NCBI GenBank assembly: GCA_035292585.1
Contig: DATDPU010000039.1
Span: 1-64,000 of the forward strand
Source: DASSFZ01 sp035292585
GTDB taxonomy: Bacteria > Chloroflexota > Anaerolineae > Fen-1058
Length of the DNA: 64,000 bases
Direction: 5' to 3'
A program made the position numbers and the translations under genes. A model generated the notes under the pieces. It did no database searches. It was not told where the DNA came from and saw nothing but the letters and a program-made list of their open reading frames with translations. Below, piece by piece: positions 25,049-33,399 of this stretch (the first letter of the stretch is position 1; the number at the start of each line of letters is the position of its first letter).

Positions 25049-26071
25049 ATGCTTGACCGAACCGTATCCCCCAACCAACGTGAAGAAGAAGCGGCGCTCG
25101 ATCGCGCGCTGCGCCCGAACCGGCTGGCGGATTTCCCCGGACAAGATCGCCTCAAACAAAACCTGGCGATCTTGATCGAAGCGGCCAAGGCGCGCGGCGA
25201 AGCGCTCGACCATGTCCTGTTCTACGGCCCGCCGGGCCTGGGCAAGACGACGCTATCGCACATCATCGCCAGCGAAATGGGCGTGAATGTGCGGATCACC
25301 GCCGGCCCGGCCATCGAGCGCGCCGGCGATCTGGTGGCGGTCCTGACCAATCTCAAAGCCGGCGATGTGTTGTTTATCGACGAGATCCACCGCCTGGGCC
25401 GCGTCATCGAAGAGGTGCTGTACCCGGCGATGGAAGATTTCGCGGTGGACATCATTCTCGGCAAAGGCCCGTCCGCGCGCAACATCCGGCTGAAGCTGCC
25501 GCACTTCACCGTCGTCGGCGCGACGACGCGACTGGCCTTGATGACCGCCCCGTTGCGCGCGCGTTTCGGCGCGGTGTACCGGCTGGACTTTTACGAACAA
25601 CCGGTGATGGAGCTGATCATCCGCCGCGCCGCCAACGTGCTCGGTCTCGAGTCGGATGACGCCGGCATCGCCGAGATCGCCCAGCGCAGTCGCGGCACAC
25701 CGCGCGTCGGGTTGCGGCTGCTGCGCCGCGTGCGCGATTACGCGCAGGTGCGCGGCGATGGCGTGGTCACCGGCGCGTTGGCGGCGGACGCCTTGGCGCT
25801 GCTCGACATCGATCCGCTGGGGTTGGATGAATTGGATCGCCGCGTGCTGCGCGCCATCATCGAGAAGTTCGGCGGTGGCCCGGTCGGGCTGGAGACGATC
25901 GCCGCATCGATTAGCGAAGAAGCCGATACGATTATGGATGTGGTCGAACCCTATCTACTACAGTTGGGATTCCTCGATCGGACACCTCGCGGCCGGGCGG
26001 CCACGCGCCGCGCCTACGAGCATCTCGATTTACCGTATCCTGAAAGACCCGAACAGGCCAGTCTTCTCTAG
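25049..26071 (+). CDS. ruvB: Holliday junction branch migration ATPase RuvB
   Basis: A 340-residue AAA+ motor that, with RuvA, moves Holliday junctions. Walker A is YGPPGLGKTTLSHII, Walker B LFIDEIHRL, sensor 1 VVGATTRLALMTAPLRARFGAV, and the arginine-finger region SRGTPRVGLRLLRRVRD. The C-terminal winged helix is GGGPVGLETIAASISEEADTIMDVVEPYLLQLGFLDRTPRGR (nucleotides about 25873-25999). No Shine-Dalgarno is visible, consistent with the near-leaderless promoter. Neither ruvA nor ruvC is in the window. The kinase gene follows after 8 bp. Confidence 0.96.
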   Translation: MLDRTVSPNQREEEAALDRALRPNRLADFPGQDRLKQNLAILIEAAKARGEALDHVLFYGPPGLGKTTLSHIIASEMGVNVRITAGPAIERAGDLVAVLTNLKAGDVLFIDEIHRLGRVIEEVLYPAMEDFAVDIILGKGPSARNIRLKLPHFTVVGATTRLALMTAPLRARFGAVYRLDFYEQPVMELIIRRAANVLGLESDDAGIAEIAQRSRGTPRVGLRLLRRVRDYAQVRGDGVVTGALAADALALLDIDPLGLDELDRRVLRAIIEKFGGGPVGLETIAASISEEADTIMDVVEPYLLQLGFLDRTPRGRAATRRAYEHLDLPYPERPEQASLL

Positions 26072-26079
26072 GACGCCAC

Positions 26080-28371
26080 ATGGCCGACCTCACCGGACAA
26101 CGTCTGGGGCAGTATCTGATCCTGGAGCGGATCAGTAAAGGCGCCACTTCGACGGTTTACAAGGCCTACCAGGAAAAACTGGAACGCTACGTCGCGGTGA
26201 AGGTCCTCTCGCCTCACTTCATCGATGAGGAAGGCTTCCTGGAGCGCTTCAAGCAGGAAGCGCGCGCCGTGGCGCAGCTGGATCACCCCAACATCCTCTC
26301 CGTTTACGACTTCGATCAGGTCGGCGATGTCGTGTACATCGTGATGAAGTATGTCGATACGGGCACGCTCAAAGACTTGATGGGCGCCCCGCTCGATCTG
26401 CGTATGGCGCTGGAAATCTTCACGCAGGTGGGGCTGGCGCTCGGCTATGCGCACCGGCAAGGCGTGATCCATCGCGATGTGAAGCCGGGAAACATCCTGC
26501 TGGGCGAAGGCAACTGGGCGCTGCTCACCGATTACGGATTGGCCAAGATTCGGGCCGGCGATCGCAAGCTGACCAAGAGCGGCATTGGCATGGGCACACC
26601 CGACTACATGTCGCCCGAACAGGCCCAGGGCTTGCCCGTCGATGGCCGGGCCGATCTCTATTCGCTGGGCTGCACGCTGCATGAGATGCTCACCGGGCGG
26701 GTGCCGTTCGAGGCAGATAGCGGCATGGCCGTCGTCGTCAAACATATTACCGAGCCGCCGCGCCCACCCCGCGAAATCAATCCAAAACTTCCCCTGGCCG
26801 TCGAGCAAGTGATCCTGCGCTCGCTGGAAAAGAACCCCGGTAAGCGTTACCAAACGGCGGAAGCGATGGTTGCAGACCTGGCCCGCGCCGTGGGCCGGGG
26901 CGATCAGTTTGTGTTCGCGACCGACCTTCCGGCGCTGCCTGCGACCAATGTCACCCGATCGGTTGCGCCGGCAGCACGCGGAATTGCCATACCTCAGTCT
27001 TCACGATTGAGCCAGGCGCGCGATTGGCTGGGCGAAAAACAGACCGTCATCGCCGCACGCGCGCGGGATACAGGCGTCTGGACCGACGTGCAACTCAGGC
27101 GAGTCGGGCGCGGAATACGCCTCGGGTTGCAGCGCTTTGTCGAATGGTTGCGCCACGTCGCAACACTGATCGCGGCGCGGTTGCAACGCGGCTACGCGAG
27201 TGTGCGCGCTCGATTCGCCGAGCGATCGGCAGCGCAGCCACCCGTTGCGACGGGCAAGTCAGCGAAAGCGACAGCCGCGCGGTCGCGCGCCCCTGCCAGA
27301 AAACCTCGATCCACCAGGGCGAAGAAAGCTGCCCCCGCTTCCAGCCCGCAGACGCGAATCGAGGTAATCGGCGCGCGGGTGCGCTCGGCGATCGAGTCGG
27401 TGCGCGAATGGCCGATACAGCGGCGTGACTTTCTCGCGATCGGTCTGATTATTTTGCTGCTGTTGCTATCGACGGCCCTGGTGCTGAATGGCGTTGGCGG
27501 TTCGGGCGAAACGGGTCAGCCGGCCGAGACGCCCATCCCTGGCGCCTCGCCTACGCTTCCGGTTGCTTCGACGGGCGGTGCGGTGCCGACGCGGGGCAAT
27601 GGCACACCGGCGCCGCTGGCGACCGATACGCCGCCTCCCCCGGAACCTACGGCGCTAACACTGCCGGCAGCGCCGTCGGGAATGGTCGCCGTTCCAGGGG
27701 GCACTTTCAAGATGGGCGCCACGGGCGGGTCATTTGACGCGGACGAAACGCCGCCGCATTGGGTGACGGTCAATTCTTTCTATATCGATGCTTACGAAGT
27801 GACGGTGGCTCAATACGCGCGCTTTGTGGGCGGCAGCGGTTGGACAACCGATGCCGAGAAGAAAGGCGATGCGACAACCTGGCGCACGGCGAACACGTCC
27901 GATCGACAGGGCTTTCCGGTCAACCGCGTGTCGTGGAATGACGCCGATATCTACTGCCGTTGGTATGGCAAGCGCCTGCCGACCGAGGCCGAGTGGGAAT
28001 TGGCCGCCAAGGGTTACACGGAGAACATCTACGCGTGGGGCGGCAGTTTTGCGGCTGAGCGGACGAATACTCAGGCGCATGGCGTCGGTCAGCCAATGGC
28101 CGTGGGTCAACTGGCCAATGCCAGCCCGTTCGGCGCGTTCGACATGATCGGCAATGTGTGGGAGTGGGCTTACGATCGCTATGGCGGCGACTATTATGCC
28201 TTGTCGCCAGCGGCGAATCCCACCGGGCCGGATGCGGGCGCGGAGTACGTGATTCGAGGCGGCTCATTCAAGTCGGCCGGTGATCGCGCGACGACGACGA
28301 TCCGCCGCAAGGCCAGCCGGGACGGCTGGTCGGACGACATCGGGTTCAGGTGCGTGAAGGATATCGGGTGA
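26080..28371 (+). CDS. Membrane Ser/Thr protein kinase fused to SUMF1-like domain
   Basis: A 763-residue protein. The Hanks-type kinase lies at about residues 9-270: RYVAVKVL (Lys), GVIHRDVKPGNILL (catalytic loop), LTDYGLAK (DYG instead of DFG), DYMSPEQ. The glycine loop is degenerate (ISKGATSTVYKA). A basic linker, a single membrane helix at about 448-466 (LAIGLIILLLLLSTALVL) and a Thr/Pro stretch follow. The extracytoplasmic SUMF1/FGE-sulfatase-type domain covers about 530-762 (RLPTEAEWELAAKG, FDMIGNVWEW, VIRGGSFKS). The Cys pair of true formylglycine-generating enzyme near the C-terminus is absent, so it is probably a sensor or binding module. It follows ruvB by 8 bp. Confidence 0.85.
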   Translation: MADLTGQRLGQYLILERISKGATSTVYKAYQEKLERYVAVKVLSPHFIDEEGFLERFKQEARAVAQLDHPNILSVYDFDQVGDVVYIVMKYVDTGTLKDLMGAPLDLRMALEIFTQVGLALGYAHRQGVIHRDVKPGNILLGEGNWALLTDYGLAKIRAGDRKLTKSGIGMGTPDYMSPEQAQGLPVDGRADLYSLGCTLHEMLTGRVPFEADSGMAVVVKHITEPPRPPREINPKLPLAVEQVILRSLEKNPGKRYQTAEAMVADLARAVGRGDQFVFATDLPALPATNVTRSVAPAARGIAIPQSSRLSQARDWLGEKQTVIAARARDTGVWTDVQLRRVGRGIRLGLQRFVEWLRHVATLIAARLQRGYASVRARFAERSAAQPPVATGKSAKATAARSRAPARKPRSTRAKKAAPASSPQTRIEVIGARVRSAIESVREWPIQRRDFLAIGLIILLLLLSTALVLNGVGGSGETGQPAETPIPGASPTLPVASTGGAVPTRGNGTPAPLATDTPPPPEPTALTLPAAPSGMVAVPGGTFKMGATGGSFDADETPPHWVTVNSFYIDAYEVTVAQYARFVGGSGWTTDAEKKGDATTWRTANTSDRQGFPVNRVSWNDADIYCRWYGKRLPTEAEWELAAKGYTENIYAWGGSFAAERTNTQAHGVGQPMAVGQLANASPFGAFDMIGNVWEWAYDRYGGDYYALSPAANPTGPDAGAEYVIRGGSFKSAGDRATTTIRRKASRDGWSDDIGFRCVKDIG

Positions 28372-28385
28372 GGCGCGAAGCGTGA

Positions 28386-28402
28386 CACCTGCCGTGCAGG
28401 TG
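28386..28402. repeat. Short hairpin downstream of the kinase gene
   Basis: CACCTGCCGTGCAGGTG, a 6-bp stem with a 5-nt loop, 15 bp after the kinase stop. No U-tract follows. A TATAAT at 28422-28427, possibly serving the DUF2905 gene, lies just downstream. Confidence 0.4.
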
Positions 28403-28479
28403 CGCGTGACGCGTGATTGGGTATAATGGGTGCAGTAGACGATTGGCTATCAGCGATACGCGCTTAGCGATGAGCACCG

Positions 28480-28710
28480 ATGGGCCTGAACGATCTCGGC
28501 AAGTGGATGCTGATTATCGGGTTGGTGATTGCAGCGGTTGGTGGGCTGCTGTGGTTACTGGGGCGAATTCCGTTCCTCGGCAATCTACCCGGCGACATTC
28601 GCATGCAGAACGGGAACTTCGGTTGTTTCGTTCCGTTGGGAACGATGCTCTTGTTCAGCCTGATTTTGACGGTATTGTTGAACATTGCGTTGCGTTTGCT
28701 GAAGAAGTAA
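28480..28710 (+). CDS. DUF2905 small membrane protein
   Basis: A 76-residue protein with two hydrophobic helices (residues 8-27 and 51-72). They are separated by the family signature GRIPFLGNLPGDIRMQNGNF. DUF2905 members are widespread small membrane proteins of unknown function. A longer overlapping ORF in another frame (28413-28913) has no family features and is rejected. Confidence 0.85.
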   Translation: MGLNDLGKWMLIIGLVIAAVGGLLWLLGRIPFLGNLPGDIRMQNGNFGCFVPLGTMLLFSLILTVLLNIALRLLKK

Positions 28711-28909
28711 CTGAACCTTGGCCAATCACTGGAGTCTGGCCTTCGGGCCGCTATGTCTTCAGCTTCCGCAGGCTGACCCCACTCCGCTCACCTGCACTGC
28801 GCTGCCCCGACGCCTGTGGACTCAATCCACCTGACGGCGGCTGGGGCAAGCGCGCAGCGCGGCGCAAGTGTCGCTACGGGGGCCGGTGCGCCTGCACTCC
28901 AGACGCCCG

Positions 28910-29947
28910 ATGAAAACATCCGACCTCGACTACACTCTCCCCGAAGAGTTGATCGCTCAGACCCCCATCGAGCCGCGTGATGCGGCTCGATTGCTGGTGC
29001 TCGACCGTGCAACCGGCGCGCTGGAGCATCGCCGATTCCGCGATATCGGCGATTATCTGCGCCGAGGCGATGTGCTGGTGTTCAACGAGACGCGCGTGCT
29101 GCCGGCGCGGCTGCGGGCGGTGAAGATTCCAACGGGTGGGCGCGTCGAGGTGTTGCTGCTCAGGCGGCTGGACGCGACGACGTGGGAAGGGTTGGTTGGC
29201 GGATCGGGTGTGCGCAGCGGAACGCGGCTGCGAATCATACCCTTCGACGAACGCAGTCCGGTCGAGGTCACAGCCGAAGTGACGGCGGAACTCGATCGCG
29301 GCGGGCGGGTGCTGCGCTTCGATCGCCCGATCGATGACCAGCTGGATGCGTTGGGCGAGGCGCCGTTGCCCCCTTATATCCACGCGCCGTTACGCGATCC
29401 CGAACGCTATCAAACCGTGTATGCTCGGACGCCCGGCTCGGCGGCCGCGCCCACGGCCGGCCTTCACTTCACGCCCGCCTTGATGCAGTCGCTGCGAGAA
29501 CAAGGTGTCGTGATGGCTTTCGTCGAACTGCGGGTTGGGCTGGATACTTTTCGGCCGATCGACGAGGAGGAGGTCGAGCGGCATCAGATTCACACCGAGT
29601 ACTGCCGGGTGAGCGCCGCAGCCGCCGCGCAGATCGAGCAGGGTAGACGCGGCGGGGGACGTGTGATCGCGGTCGGGACCACGGCGGTGCGCACGCTGGA
29701 AACGGCTGTCCGCGCCGGCGCGGGTCGCCTCGCGGCGTTCGAGGGCGATACCGGCCTGTTCATCACGCCCGGTTTCCAGTTTAGCAGCGTCGATGCGCTG
29801 ATCACGAATTTCCACCTGCCGCGCTCGACGCTGCTGGCGCTGGTCGCCGCGTTTGCCGGCCGGGAAAAGGTGCTGGATGTGTATCGGGCGGCCAGCGCCG
29901 AGCGCTATCGTTTTTTTTCGTTTGGCGATGCGATGCTGATTCTGTAA
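28910..29947 (+). CDS. queA: S-adenosylmethionine:tRNA ribosyltransferase-isomerase
   Basis: A 345-residue enzyme that adds epoxyqueuosine's cyclopentene ring from S-adenosylmethionine to preQ1 in tRNA. The motifs are LDYTLPEELIAQTPIEPRDAARLLVLDR at the N-terminus (nucleotides 28922-29005), VFNETRVLPARL, PPYIH, YARTPGSAAAPTAGLHFT, and TALFITPGFQF-like GDTGLFITPGF with LITNFHLPRSTLLALV. I chose ATG 28910 (MKTSDLDY) over the upstream extension because the family begins there. Confidence 0.95.
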   Translation: MKTSDLDYTLPEELIAQTPIEPRDAARLLVLDRATGALEHRRFRDIGDYLRRGDVLVFNETRVLPARLRAVKIPTGGRVEVLLLRRLDATTWEGLVGGSGVRSGTRLRIIPFDERSPVEVTAEVTAELDRGGRVLRFDRPIDDQLDALGEAPLPPYIHAPLRDPERYQTVYARTPGSAAAPTAGLHFTPALMQSLREQGVVMAFVELRVGLDTFRPIDEEEVERHQIHTEYCRVSAAAAAQIEQGRRGGGRVIAVGTTAVRTLETAVRAGAGRLAAFEGDTGLFITPGFQFSSVDALITNFHLPRSTLLALVAAFAGREKVLDVYRAASAERYRFFSFGDAMLIL

Positions 29948-30004
29948 ACTCTTGGCGTTCTCTAACTAAAGCAAGGTCAGCACTATGACGAACGATAGTG
30001 TGTA

Positions 30005-30155
30005 GGGCAATCGCATCTAAATTCTTGCACAGCGCAAATATAGGCGTGATGGCTCACCGTCCGCGTCCCCGCGGACGGCCCGCGCGGACGCGGGCCGAGA
30101 GCAGTGGCCCATTTTCGGGGCCGATCGGGTATTGACATATTCGATGCGATTGCCC
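30005..30155. repeat. Nested-hairpin element with 13-bp terminal inverted repeats
   Basis: GGGCAATCGCATC (30005-30017) and GATGCGATTGCCC (30143-30155) are perfect inverted repeats. They enclose two perfect hairpins: CCGTCCGCG/CGCGGACGG (30057-30078) and GGCCCGCG/CGCGGGCC (30077-30096). The design is like 19066-19184. The second hairpin stem equals those at 10740-10758 and 10943-10961. Confidence 0.75.
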
Positions 30156-30195
30156 TGCGATAGTATGAGTCGCCCAGGGATATCTGGCAATATTG

Positions 30196-30204
30196 TGCTA
30201 TAGT
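30196..30204 (+). promoter_or_regulatory. Extended -10 promoter upstream of the 629-residue protein
   Basis: TGCTATAGT with no clear -35, about 90 bp upstream of the start codon. Confidence 0.45.
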
Positions 30205-30295
30205 TTGCTATCGCCGCAACCAGGCTGCTCGCCACGCAAAGCATAGATTCAGCGATCCGAAAATCGTAACGAGCTCCCAGGAAGGACAAGAACGG

Positions 30296-32185
30296 ATGGC
30301 AACAAGCGCGACCTCCAACACCAGCACATCTACAGTGAGACAGATTCGCATCCCAATGTCTGAGTTCCGCCGGTTGGCGCTGGGTCGAATGGTCGATCTG
30401 ATCAAGGACATGGCGGCCAGGGAGGACCAGCGCGCCACCAATTTCGTGAAGCGGACGCCCACACCCCTAGAGCGGTATTGGACCACGCAGGAGCTCAAGG
30501 TCGAGGCGCACAGGCAGTGGGAGACGGTAGCCGCCGCGTATCCGCAACTGGCCCGGTTCCTCTACTCAGCCGTTCCAATCCTGGAGCTCCTCGAAAGCTC
30601 CGGCAGCGCCTATCGTCTACTGGACGCCTACGAGCAACTGCTGGCGCTAGAAGACGCTGCCCTACCCGATCAGGCCCACCACGCGGCCGACATGTTTCAT
30701 ATCACGGCCGACTCTCGCCACATTTACATGTCCGTGAACACGAGCCGCGTCGAGCGCCATCCGTCGTTGGGCGCTGGGCTGGAGCGCGACATCAATCACC
30801 TCCGCTTCATGGCCTCGGTCTCCGCGCTGCTGGAAGATCTGCGCGCGGCCCAGCGGCCGGCGACCAACGACGAGGGCGTCGCCATCGCGCTGGCTTACGA
30901 CATGCTGCGCCAGGGCACGGCCGTTCCCTCGGCTTATCAATCGATCGGGGTGTCCGGCTTTCGTGAATTCCAAACGTGCCTCTCGTTGGCCGATCCGGGC
31001 GACGGGCACATCAAGGTCACCAGCCGTGACGGACGGCTGCTGCGAGGCTTGGTGGTGCATGTCGAGCATATCGACCGCGACGAGGAATTCGATACGGAGC
31101 TGGTCGAGCCTTATCGGTTGCCGGCCGCCGTCAACGCCGCCAAGGTGAGACTGCACGTCGGCTCGCACGCGCCGGTGACCGCCTTCATCGGGCGGCCGGT
31201 GTTCGAAAGCCGCAATGTCAAGCGTGATATGCTCAAGTCGGTGCACATGACGGCCAGCGCCTGCACGGCCATGTATCGCAATGGGATCGCCGACTGCAAG
31301 ATTTCGATCGAGCGCATGACCGCTACCGAAGCAATCGCCTTTATGCGCGCCGTGGTCGGCAACGTGCTGCGCGACCGCAACCGCCAGTTTCTCTCGGCCG
31401 CCTTCCGCATCAATTTCCCGATCGTGGACGACCGACCGGAGACGGTTGCCAAGAACGGCGGTCCGGTCAACTTCACCGACCGGATGGAGATCGCACGGCT
31501 GGGGATAAAACTCGCCCGGGATGGCGGCTTCGACAAGGTGGCCTGGGATGGCTCGTCCAACGAGGTGCCGAGCATCCCGATCATGGAACAGCTCTCGCTG
31601 GCGCAATGGGTGGAGCTGGCCCATCTGGCGCATCAGGCCGGGTTAGAGTGTTACGTCTCGGCCGGTTGCGTCGCCCGCCACATGCGCGAAGCGACCTACG
31701 CCGCGATCGACGGCGTGGGCGTGGGCACCAGCCTGCACTACATCGACCCGGAGACCAAGCTGATGGGCGCGCTCAGGCCCGAGGCCATCCTGGAAGCGCT
31801 GCAAGTCCGCGACGACGCGGCCCGCGAGCCGTTCGGGCAGTGCAGCCGCCTGCTGGCCCGGATGGACCGTATGCACGCCAACTCCGGTCTGGGCGAAGTG
31901 GACGAGCATTTTCGCATGTTGCTGTTCGAGGCCCTGCGGCGCGAGGACGTAGATCGGGCGGTGAAGGTCGCAAGCAGGCTGGCGGAAGCGCAAGCGATGA
32001 AGCCGGATTACGACATCGAGTTCTGGTCGTGGGTCGGCGAGCTGGGTCGGGCGAAACAGGCCAGCGACATCGTGGGCGGCGACCGCAGAGTGATCACGGC
32101 CGACAGCGAAGCGACGGACGAGTGGCAGGAACTGGTATCGCGGATCGAATACGTCCAGCACAACGGCGAGTCCCGCGTTGACTGA
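30296..32185 (+). CDS. Uncharacterised 629-residue protein with possible C-terminal TIM-barrel
   Basis: I do not recognise a family. It is soluble, with no signal peptide or membrane segment. Residues 1-20 are Ser/Thr-rich; about 20-200 is predicted helical. From about residue 385 there are alternating strand/helix motifs: FDKVAWDGSSNE, AGLECYVSAGCVARHM, TYAAIDGVGVGTSLHYIDPETK. These resemble the later strands and phosphate-binding end (DGVGVGTS) of a TIM-barrel, an inference from pattern only. The C-terminal about 100 residues are helical. AGGAAGG precedes the ATG with 10-bp spacing. Its end overlaps the decayed HAD gene by 8 bp, suggesting they were once an operon. Confidence 0.6.
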   Translation: MATSATSNTSTSTVRQIRIPMSEFRRLALGRMVDLIKDMAAREDQRATNFVKRTPTPLERYWTTQELKVEAHRQWETVAAAYPQLARFLYSAVPILELLESSGSAYRLLDAYEQLLALEDAALPDQAHHAADMFHITADSRHIYMSVNTSRVERHPSLGAGLERDINHLRFMASVSALLEDLRAAQRPATNDEGVAIALAYDMLRQGTAVPSAYQSIGVSGFREFQTCLSLADPGDGHIKVTSRDGRLLRGLVVHVEHIDRDEEFDTELVEPYRLPAAVNAAKVRLHVGSHAPVTAFIGRPVFESRNVKRDMLKSVHMTASACTAMYRNGIADCKISIERMTATEAIAFMRAVVGNVLRDRNRQFLSAAFRINFPIVDDRPETVAKNGGPVNFTDRMEIARLGIKLARDGGFDKVAWDGSSNEVPSIPIMEQLSLAQWVELAHLAHQAGLECYVSAGCVARHMREATYAAIDGVGVGTSLHYIDPETKLMGALRPEAILEALQVRDDAAREPFGQCSRLLARMDRMHANSGLGEVDEHFRMLLFEALRREDVDRAVKVASRLAEAQAMKPDYDIEFWSWVGELGRAKQASDIVGGDRRVITADSEATDEWQELVSRIEYVQHNGESRVD

Positions 32186-32610
32186 AGCGCCTGCTGCCCG
32201 GTTCCGTCTCATTGTCTTCGACCTCGACGGCACGCGGGTAGACACCCGGCGCGATCTGGCCGAGTCGACCAACGCGCTTATCGATGAGTTGGGCGGACGC
32301 ACGTTGGACGAGGCGCTGATCGGAAGCATGGTTGGGTCTGGTGAGGTTCTTCACCCCGATCGGCGGCGTGGATGGACCTTATCCACCCAAGCCGGCGCCG
32401 TACCAGACGCTGTTGGTCGGCGATTCGCCTATCGACCTGCATACCGCGCGAAACGCCGGTGCGCGTATCTGCGTGGCGCGCTATGGATTCGGCTACGTAG
32501 AATCAGCGCCGGGGGAACTGGTGGGCGACGAGTTCTTCATCGATCACCCGAACGAGCTGGCGGCTGTGCTTGCCAATGGCGCGGGCAACCGCAGACGAAT
32601 GCAGACCTGA
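32178..32610 (+). pseudogene. HAD-family phosphatase remnant (phosphoglycolate-phosphatase-like), cap domain deleted
   Basis: The 5' part reads FRLIVFDLDGTRVDTRRDLAESTNALIDELGGRTLDEALIGSMVG (nucleotides about 32202-32335), with the HAD motif I DLDGT. It then jumps directly, in another frame (+1), to VRFFTPIGGVDGPYPPKPAPYQ and motif IV LLVGDSPIDLHTARNAGA (about 32341-32470). About 110 residues of cap domain and motifs II/III are missing between them. The breakpoint is near 32330-32345, where GGTTGGGTCTGGTGAGG provides short repeated GGT(C)TGG-like sequence. It is a broken gene unless the assembly is wrong. Confidence 0.8.
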
Positions 32611-32682
32611 TCTGCACGAACCGGTTCGACGGTTCGCCGGCTGGCGTAACCTGAAGAGCCACAAAACCGAAAGTGAGGCGAG

Positions 32683-33072
32683 ATGGGAATTGGTATCACG
32701 CAGGTTCATCACATTCAGATCTTTGTACCGCGAGAAGCTGAACAAGAAGCCAAACATTTCTACGGCGAGATTCTCGGCCTTGAAGAGATCCCTAAGCCGG
32801 AAGCCTACCGCAAGAACGGGGGCGCCTGGTATCGGTATGGCGCCAACCAGCTGCACCTGTCATTGATGCGACACCCCGAAGAGAACCTCGGCAGTCTCCG
32901 CCACGTCTGCTATATGGTCGCGGACCTGGCCCTTGCGGAGAAAGCCATGCGCAAGGCTGGCGTGGAGATCATTCCCGACGACCGCCCTTTTGTCGGATGG
33001 ACACGTTTCTACGTGCGAGACCCCGGCGGCAACTACATTGAAATCGCTCAGATGAACAAGCCGCAATGGTAA
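32683..33072 (+). CDS. VOC (glyoxalase/bleomycin resistance/dioxygenase) family protein
   Basis: A 129-residue single VOC module with two beta-alpha-beta-beta-beta repeats: VHHIQIFVPREAEQEAKHFY-GEILGLEE, then LRHVCYMVADLALAEKAM and YVRDPGGNYIEIAQ. Candidate metal ligands are His in VHHIQ, His in NQLHLSL, His in LRHVCY and Glu in NYIEI. The substrate is unknown. Confidence 0.85.
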   Translation: MGIGITQVHHIQIFVPREAEQEAKHFYGEILGLEEIPKPEAYRKNGGAWYRYGANQLHLSLMRHPEENLGSLRHVCYMVADLALAEKAMRKAGVEIIPDDRPFVGWTRFYVRDPGGNYIEIAQMNKPQW

Positions 33073-33077
33073 CGCTC

Positions 33078-33325
33078 CTATCTGCCCTGCCCCTCAGCGA
33101 ACTTCTCAAATACCCATTCGTGACCTGTGTAGCGTGACCGCAGCTCGCCTCACATCTGGGCGGCTTCCGGCGAGTCTTGGGCCAGATGGCCGGTCTGCAC
33201 GGCGCTTTTGAAGCGGGCAGGCAGCATATCCAGTGTCGCTTCCACTTTTGTAAACTCTTGCCCGATAGCGCTGAGGTCTCTTAAGCGCTGGTCGGGCGTT
33301 TGCTTTTTAGATACACTGGTGTAGA
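33078..33325 (-). pseudogene. Possible decayed ORF remnant
   Basis: On the minus strand one frame reads LRDLSAIGQEFTKVEATLDM and onward to SPEAAQM, a TGA (33152-33150), then GELRSRYTGHEWVFEKFAEG and a TAG at 33080-33078. The composition is protein-like on both sides of the stop, but there is no good start codon. I recognise no family. This is the only content seen in the 327-bp space 33073-33399 apart from the xer promoter. Confidence 0.3.
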
Positions 33326-33328
33326 CTA

Positions 33329-33356
33329 TTGCTATTATGAAAAGTGGGCATATAAT
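33329..33356 (+). promoter_or_regulatory. Promoter of the xer recombinase gene
   Basis: TTGCTA (33329-33334), 16-bp spacer, TATAAT (33351-33356), 43 bp upstream of the start. Confidence 0.6.
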
Positions 33357-33399
33357 TAGCGCGTAGCTTTCCGCGCGTGATCAATCCGGGAGTAGAGCC

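Larger units (their letters stand above)
29948..30295. other. Intergenic region with nested-hairpin element and promoter
   Basis: No gene is seen. It contains the nested-hairpin repeat 30005-30155 and an extended -10 (30196-30204) for the downstream 629-residue protein. Confidence 0.5.

Noticed and set aside
28413..28913. 166-codon plus-strand ORF overlapping the DUF2905 gene
   Set aside because: The DUF2905 frame inside it is a recognised family with two TM helices; the longer frame has no features.
30662..31633. 323-codon minus-strand ORF inside the 629-residue gene
   Set aside because: Antisense shadow with composition typical of third-position GC bias. The plus-strand frame has the Shine-Dalgarno and structured motifs.
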